A stretch of DNA of 64,000 nucleotides from Medicago truncatula. Its lineage: Eukaryota > Streptophyta > Magnoliopsida > Fabales > Fabaceae. The stretch covers positions 17,079,001 to 17,143,000 of the forward strand of contig NC_053043.1 of the NCBI RefSeq assembly GCF_003473485.1, read 5' to 3'. A model generated the notes under the pieces. The model worked only from the letters and a program-made list of their open reading frames with translations, did no database searches and was not told the origin of the DNA. Made by a program: the position numbers and the translations under genes. This document shows positions 58,021 through 64,000 of the stretch, piece after piece. Each line of letters begins with the position of its first letter. The stretch's first letter is position 1.

Positions 58021-58444
58021 TTTCTAAATATAGAACTAATACAAAACTTTATCAAAAACAAATCTGATACTGCATGAGAAAGTGACACCTGGAACTTGTA
58101 AAAAAAAACGTGACACCTGGAAAACTTTCTTTCCATAGGTGTATAGTCTTCAAATTATAGTTATAGTTATAGTTATAGATCTAGACTAGACAGAATAAAA
58201 TTCTCTCACCTATTTTTGTGTCTGGATTGATTGATTGAATGCAAGAAAAGCCATGTCTTCTGACTCTTCTCTGATCTGCATATCCATTGAATCTAGCTTT
58301 GGTAACATGCTCTATTTTGCTCTGGTAATTATTATTCCTCATCTAAATTCAGTTTATTTTATGCTATACGTTTCAATTTTAATTGTTCCAATTCCAAACT
58401 TTGTAACTTGGTATTCCTCATATAAACCATGGATAGGTCCCTAA
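58021..58444 (+). repeat. CNL upstream block, unit 4 copy
   Basis: It continues the block begun at 51501-51559, interrupted by the transposon nest. It includes GTGACACCTGG, the GTTATA repeats and the short frame with ATG at 58253. A 31-bp direct repeat and a partial GTGACACCTGGAA duplication occur at 58080-58125. Confidence 0.55.
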
Positions 58445-61187
58445 TTATTTTTTGACATTTATAGTTATTTGGTTTTATTTCATATTATGATTTTTTTCAA
58501 AAAAATACTAAATTAATTCAATTGTTAACTTTCATGTTTATGCTTTTGTATGCACTTTGTGTAAAATGGTAGGCAATTCTGCAGCTCTTTATAAATAAAT
58601 AAATTTATTATATAATCTTCTTAATAGGCGTGTTTTGATGTCGAATATTATACATCGACACGACACCAACATAAATAATTATGTTGAATTATATGATTTT
58701 TAAATTTTTAAGCGTGTTCGATGCTCGTGACCGTAACCGTGCGTAATAGTGGTCAACAATGGAAAGATTGAATTTTAATGTTTCTTTCCGTAAGGTTTGG
58801 TTGTTGTTGTGTCGCTGTAATGCAAATGTGCAAAAGCTATGTTCTGAAAGTGTGTGTAAAAAAAAAAGAATAAATATGTCAATTTTATCTAAGATTGAAA
58901 GTTTATTACATCAATGAATGGCTTATGAAAACCACTCACATTTCGTTTGTCAACATTTGTTAAGGCCAGGAGCATGATGATTAACGAAGTGGCATTTTAA
59001 TACTATTATGCTGAAGAGATGAAAGACTTCAAAAGATGCTTGGCAGGTTTTTCTATCTCAATATTTACTCTGTTATGCTGCTTCTCTTTATTCTTTGCAT
59101 TATTTTCTTTAACTATTTTTCCTCTTTGGATTTTGTTAGTTATTCTCTTGAGATAACATTTTTTTTTTCAAAGCAGAAACTACTTAACTTAAGTTTCTCA
59201 TAGATAATAAAGGGAGTGATAGGAAGTGAAAGACACAGTCAATATGTCAGTCATTTTCACAAGATTTAAGGTATTGTTACTATGCTGGTTAGAATTGAGA
59301 TATATCTTGCATCATGTATAAACTAATTTTTATTATTTGATCAATAAATCCCATCATTCAATTAAATGAAATAAGATGTGACTTTTTGATCTAATAGTGA
59401 AAAATACAATGTAGATAGTATAAGATCATTTTGTTTATGCATGATAGACAAAACCAATAATTGTAAAGTGATTTTTATCAAAGATGTTGTTTAATAGTTT
59501 AAATACTTAAATACCTTAACATACACCCCCTCTATTTTGGATTTCAATTGTTGTGTTTACTTTAGTGTATTTAAAGGATGAATGAATGATCAAAATAATT
59601 TATTTAAATGAAAAAATAATTGATTAAGAGAGAGATAAAAACAAAGTACCAGACTCACTAAACTCAAACTCATCCAAGTGAATCCAATGACATCTCATAT
59701 GATATTATTTATCTTTGTATATGTGGTATTCTATACTCGTTTTTGGTGTCAGAACGATTTGCGGACGGGAGCCACCTAAGGGGGTGGCGGGTGTTGTTTA
59801 GGTGAGGAGGCGTGTGTTTGTTGGGGTGATTTCCTTTGGAGGCAGCCTCTGCTACACAGGTCCATGTTCGTCGTCACTAGCTCTTATTTGCACTTTTTTG
59901 GCTGTTAAGGTGTTTAGGGTGTTTAGAGGGTGCTTGTCCCGTTGTGATGAGCCTTTTCCTTTTGATTTGTTTGGTGTTTGCACCATCTCATATCATGTCT
60001 TTCATCTTACATATTGTGTGCTGGTTTCCGGTGGGTCGGTTACTTTTGCTTGGAGATAAGGAGTCGGCGTCTAGCTGCAACCTTGTTTGACTTAATTAGG
60101 TGTTTCTTTGGTGTACCAGGGGTGAGGGGTGCCCTACTGATTTGGTACTGAAGTCTGATGGGCCGATCACTTTTTGATTCGAGATCGAGAATCAGATCTT
60201 AAACCAAGAAAAGGAAAATAAGGACATAAAATATTGTGAACATTTTTTCTTAAACCTTTTATCCTAAAAAAAATCAATGGTAGATTCTTTTTACATAAAA
60301 CAAAATAGTAACATAATTAGATAAAAAAAAATAACATTATTTAATAATAGTAGACCAATAATTGAATAGTAATATAAACTAATTGTATATAATTTGTATT
60401 AGTTAATGAATATTTAAATATATATAATCTAAATACAAATTATAACTTACTTATGTAGTTCCTTAAAAAAAAAACTTACTTATGTAGTATAAATTATATG
60501 AATATAAATTAATTCAAGTATGTTTTATGTTTTGCTTAAGGCTTGTGACTTTTATTTTTTAAATTATAGAAATACTTCATGAATTGAGTAATATTTAAGT
60601 TGTTTTAGTATTTCTTTTTCAACATTATAGTATTTTAGCATTAAATATATTAGTGTCCGCGTCATGTAATAGCGCCCGCGTCGCACCCGCATACCGCGCC
60701 GCGTCAATTTTTGGGGTGGCCGCGCCGCGCCACATTTTCGCTTTGACAACAGAGATGTCAGTGCACATTGTCAAATAAGTCATTTAATATAAGACGGAAG
60801 AAGTATTTAAAAGTAAAATTTATATTAATGGATTTCTTAACCATATCATTAGGACACTAATTAGCAAAAATTCATAGAGTAAAAATAAAAATTGATTAAT
60901 ACAAAATGACGATGTACATAGAAGCTTGAGAGGGTCCCACATTAATTAGTTATTACCAAGATAAACCATAACAACCATGTGGCAAAATGTAGGCTAAACA
61001 GGTAATAATAGCAACAATGCAGAATCAATTAACATTTGGCTGGACCCACTATATAAAAAGAGAAAAGCTCACAGTTACCTTTCCTTCTTACACTAATCGG
61101 AATTATCTCTCAGTGTTAGTGTTGAGTGTTTGTTTGTGCATTTGAAACCCTAGTTTTCCTGCTCACTTGCTTGCTCCTTTTTCTGCC
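58445..61187 (+). promoter_or_regulatory. CNL5 upstream region
   Basis: It matches parts of both upstream copies in unit 1 (for example GCCAGGAGCATGATGATTAA and TTGGCAGGTTTTTC) in one continuous order, without the Helitron end, LRR relic or DUF223/B3 gene, so it may show the ancestral layout. It has a MITE-like segment near 59520-59650 (CCCCCTCTATTTTGG). A higher-GC segment of unknown origin is at about 59740-60200, and a CpG-rich patch at about 60650-60745. No gene is supported. Confidence 0.5.
61050..61060 (+). promoter_or_regulatory. TATA box of CNL5
   Basis: TATATAAAAAG lies 128 bp before the ATG, followed by a pyrimidine-rich leader with TTTGAAACCCTAG. Distance and sequence fit a plant core promoter. 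Confidence 0.6.
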
Positions 61188-64000
61188 ATGGCTGCTGAAT
61201 TTGTTGGCGGTGCAATTGTTAATTCAATCATTCAGGTCTTGGTTGATAAGTTAGCTTCAACCGAAATGATGGATTATTTTCGAACTAAACTCGATGGGAA
61301 TTTGCTGATGAAATTAAACAATAGTTTGATTTCCATCAATGCTGTTGTTGAATATGCTGAGCAGCAGCAGATCAGAAGATCTACTGTGAGGACATGGATT
61401 TGTAATGTCAAAGATGCTATAATGGATGCTGAGGATGTTCTTGATGAAATCTACATACAGAATTTGAAGTCCAAGCTTCCTTTTACTTCTTATCACAAGA
61501 ATGTTCAATCCAAATTACAAGATATTGCTGCAAACCTAGAACTTCTAGTGAACATGAAGAATACCCTTTCGTTGAATGATAAAACTGCTGCTGATGGTTC
61601 TACTCTCTGCTCACCGATCATTCCAACTAATCTACCTCGTGAGCCTTTTATTTATGGCAGGGATAATGAGAAAGAACTTATTTCTGATTGGCTAAAATTT
61701 AAAAATGATAAGCTCTCTGTAATTTCCCTCGTTGCTATGGGGGGTATGGGTAAAACTACTCTTGCGCAACATTTGTTTAATGATCCTAGCATCCAGGAAA
61801 ATTTTGATGTTTTAGCTTGGGTACATGTTTCTGGTGAATTTAATGCTCTTCAAATAATGAGGGACACTCTTGCAGAAATCAGTGGTTCATACCTTAATGA
61901 TACTAATTTCACTCTGGTTCAACGTAAGGTAGCAAATGAACTGAATGGGAAGAAGTTTTTTATTGTTTTGGACAATATGTGGAATGACAACGAAGTGGAA
62001 TTGAAAGATTTGAAGATTCCATTTCAGTGTGGGGCTGAGGGAAGTAAAATCCTTGTCACTACGCGCAAAAGTGAAGTTGCTTCAGGCATGGAGTCAGATC
62101 ATACTCATCTTCTACAAAAATTAGAAGAAGAACATGCATGGGACTTGTTTTCCAAACATGCATTCAAAAATCTAGAGAGTTCTCGAATAACCATTGGCCC
62201 AGGAGTTTTTGAGTTAATTGCCGAAGATGTCATGAGGAAATGTAACGGATTACCTTTAGCTTTGGAAGCAATTGGGCGTCTCTTGAGCGTACATTCATCC
62301 TTCAAGGACTGGAGTGAGATATCGAAAAGCGGTATATGGAACTTACCAGGAGAAACACGAATTGTCCCTGCTTTGATGTTAAGTTATCAAAAGCTTCCAT
62401 ATGATCTTAAGAGATGTTTTGGGTACTGTGCATTATTCCCTAAAGGCTACCTATTTGACAAGGATGATTTAATTTTACTATGGACGGCTGAAAACTTTCT
62501 CCCTGGACAAAAGAAGGGTGAAAACTTTCTCCCTGGACAAAAGAAGGGTGAGTCGTACTTTAACCATCTACTGTCAATATCATTTTTCCAACCATCAGAA
62601 AAATATAAAAATTATTTTATCATGCATGATTTATTTCATGACTTAGCTGAAACTGTGTTTGGGGATTTTTGCTTAACATTGGGAGCCGAAAGAGGGAAAA
62701 ATATATCAGGGATAACTCGTCATTTTTCATTTGTATGTGATAAAATTGGATCTTCAAAAGGGTTCGAGACCTTATATACAGATAATAAGTTGTGGACATT
62801 TATACCACTGTCTATGAATTCTTACCAACATCGTTGGTTGTCGCCCTTGACGTCATTGGAGCTTCCAAAGTTGTTCTTGAAATGTAAGTTGTTGCGTGTA
62901 TTGTCATTGTGCGGATACATGGATATGGTGGAGTTGCCGGATACAGTAAGAAATCTTATACACCTCCGTCATCTCGACCTTTCCCGGACTGGGATAAGAA
63001 ATTTGCCGGATTCTTTATGCTCCCTCCTTTACTTGCAAACATTGAAGGTGAAGGATTGTGAGTATTTGGAAGAGCTGCCTGTGAATTTACACAAACTGGT
63101 GAAATTGTCTTATCTTGACTTTAGTGGAACTAAGGTTACAAGAATGCCAATCCAAATGGATAGACTACAAAATCTTCAAGTTCTTAGTTCCTTTTATGTG
63201 GACAAGGGCAGTGAGTCCAATGTGAAACAGTTAGGAGATCTCACTCTACATGGAGATCTGTCCATTTTCGAGCTACAGAATATTACTAATCCATCAGATG
63301 CAGCTCTGGCAGATATGAAAAGTAAATCTCATCTTTTGAAACTAAATTTAAGGTGGAACGCTACTAGTACCAGTTCAAAAAATGAAAGGGAGGTGCTCGA
63401 GAACCTTAAACCTTCCATACATTTGACAACGCTCTCAATTGAAAAGTACGGTGGAACATTTTTTCCAAGTTGGTTTGGAGACAACTCATTGATAAGTCTG
63501 GTATCGCTAGAGTTGAGCAATTGTAAACATTGTATGATGCTTCCTTCGCTTGGAACTATGTCATCACTTAAGCACCTTCGGATCACTGGGCTCTCTGGGA
63601 TAGTGGAGATTAGGACGGAGTTTTATAGGGATGTGAGCTGCTCTTCTCCATCTGTTCCATTTCCATCCTTGGAAACTTTAATTTTTAAGGATATGGATGG
63701 ATGGAAAGATTGGGAATCTGAAGCTGTTGAGGTTGAGGGTGTATTTCCACGCCTACGAAAGCTTTATATAGTGCGATGTCCAAGTCTGAAAGGCAAAATG
63801 CCAAAGTCACTTGAATGTTTAGTGAATTTGAAAATCTGTGACTGTAAACAACTTGTTGATTCTGTTCCATCTTCTCCGAAAATCAGTGAATTACGTCTAA
63901 TCAATTGCGGAGAATTGGAATTTAATTATTGTTCACCCTCTCTGAAGTTTCTTGAGATCCGTGGATGTTGCTTGGGAGGATCCTCCGTGCATTTGATCGG
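61188..64000 (+). CDS. CNL5: CC-NB-ARC-LRR immune receptor, runs off the window
   Basis: One frame is open from the ATG at 61188 to the last base (937 codons seen), so the stop lies outside. CC domain with DAEDVLDE (EDVID motif); P-loop AMGGMGKTT (183-191), with Ala in place of the first Gly; kinase-2 FFIVLDNMW; RNBS-B GSKILVTTR; GLPLA; RNBS-D CFGYCALFPKGY; MHD (479-481); then LRRs colinear with CNL2. A 30-bp exact tandem duplication (62490-62549) repeats ENFLPGQKKG before the MHD, in frame. It is clearly diverged from CNL1-4, yet shares their length, order and leader motif. It is probably functional as far as seen. If CNL2 is a guide, about 300 more residues follow. Confidence 0.92.
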   Translation, partial: MAAEFVGGAIVNSIIQVLVDKLASTEMMDYFRTKLDGNLLMKLNNSLISINAVVEYAEQQQIRRSTVRTWICNVKDAIMDAEDVLDEIYIQNLKSKLPFTSYHKNVQSKLQDIAANLELLVNMKNTLSLNDKTAADGSTLCSPIIPTNLPREPFIYGRDNEKELISDWLKFKNDKLSVISLVAMGGMGKTTLAQHLFNDPSIQENFDVLAWVHVSGEFNALQIMRDTLAEISGSYLNDTNFTLVQRKVANELNGKKFFIVLDNMWNDNEVELKDLKIPFQCGAEGSKILVTTRKSEVASGMESDHTHLLQKLEEEHAWDLFSKHAFKNLESSRITIGPGVFELIAEDVMRKCNGLPLALEAIGRLLSVHSSFKDWSEISKSGIWNLPGETRIVPALMLSYQKLPYDLKRCFGYCALFPKGYLFDKDDLILLWTAENFLPGQKKGENFLPGQKKGESYFNHLLSISFFQPSEKYKNYFIMHDLFHDLAETVFGDFCLTLGAERGKNISGITRHFSFVCDKIGSSKGFETLYTDNKLWTFIPLSMNSYQHRWLSPLTSLELPKLFLKCKLLRVLSLCGYMDMVELPDTVRNLIHLRHLDLSRTGIRNLPDSLCSLLYLQTLKVKDCEYLEELPVNLHKLVKLSYLDFSGTKVTRMPIQMDRLQNLQVLSSFYVDKGSESNVKQLGDLTLHGDLSIFELQNITNPSDAALADMKSKSHLLKLNLRWNATSTSSKNEREVLENLKPSIHLTTLSIEKYGGTFFPSWFGDNSLISLVSLELSNCKHCMMLPSLGTMSSLKHLRITGLSGIVEIRTEFYRDVSCSSPSVPFPSLETLIFKDMDGWKDWESEAVEVEGVFPRLRKLYIVRCPSLKGKMPKSLECLVNLKICDCKQLVDSVPSSPKISELRLINCGELEFNYCSPSLKFLEIRGCCLGGSSVHLI
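62490..62549 (+). repeat. 30-bp in-frame tandem duplication inside CNL5
   Basis: Two exact copies of a 30-bp unit encode ENFLPGQKKG twice (residues 435-454) in the ARC2 region, where CNL2 has a single NLIQRPRQH-type segment. Confidence 0.95.

Overview
The window is nuclear plant DNA: AT-rich, with long homopolymer runs, spliced genes with GT/AG introns, plant-type NLR immune receptors (CC-NB-ARC-LRR), and plant transposons (MULE, LINE, tRNA-derived SINEs, MITEs, a Helitron end). The NLR subtype (RPP13-like, about 1240 residues), the B3/RPA-OB composite gene and the transposon ends suggest a legume such as Medicago. That assignment is from recollection of families, not from a search.

Layout. 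The window is a tandem array of NLR-bearing units. Unit 1 (1-19042) carries CNL1, complete except for a 1-bp frameshift. Unit 2 (19043-37620) carries CNL2, the only complete uninterrupted receptor (1243 aa). Unit 3 (37621-49597) is a chimera. It starts like the others, switches at about 39158 to a foreign block ending in an older truncated paralogue (CNL3), returns to the unit at about 42502, and ends in CNL4, which has lost its nucleotide-binding core and its 3' half. Unit 4 (from 49597) begins with a piece of the same unit, then holds a three-layer transposon nest (a small MITE containing a 5.7-kb Mutator-like element and a 5'-truncated LINE), and ends in CNL5, a diverged receptor still open at the right edge. 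Offsets between matching points are about 19.04-19.91 kb (unit 1 to 2) and 18.58-19.86 kb (unit 2 to 3). The changes in offset come from local insertions and deletions.

Upstream of CNL1, 2 and 4 each unit also holds an orphan copy of the CNL upstream block, a relic of CNL leucine-rich repeats, a decayed gene joining an RPA-like OB fold (DUF223) to a B3 DNA-binding domain, and a Helitron-type 3' terminus that abuts the active-looking CNL promoter.

The most unusual item is the Mutator-like element at 51641-57352. It has a perfect 9-bp target duplication, about 375-bp terminal inverted repeats, a five-exon mudrA-type transposase with one nonsense codon in its SWIM zinc finger, and on the opposite strand a 106-aa GRF-zinc-finger protein with a C-terminal membrane segment. 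The two genes converge, each starting next to one terminal repeat, the same geometry as mudrA/mudrB in maize MuDR but with an unrelated second protein.

Functionally, the intact receptors would be cytosolic immune sensors. The array shows birth and death in progress: tandem duplication, gene conversion, frameshift, loss of the ATPase core and end truncation.
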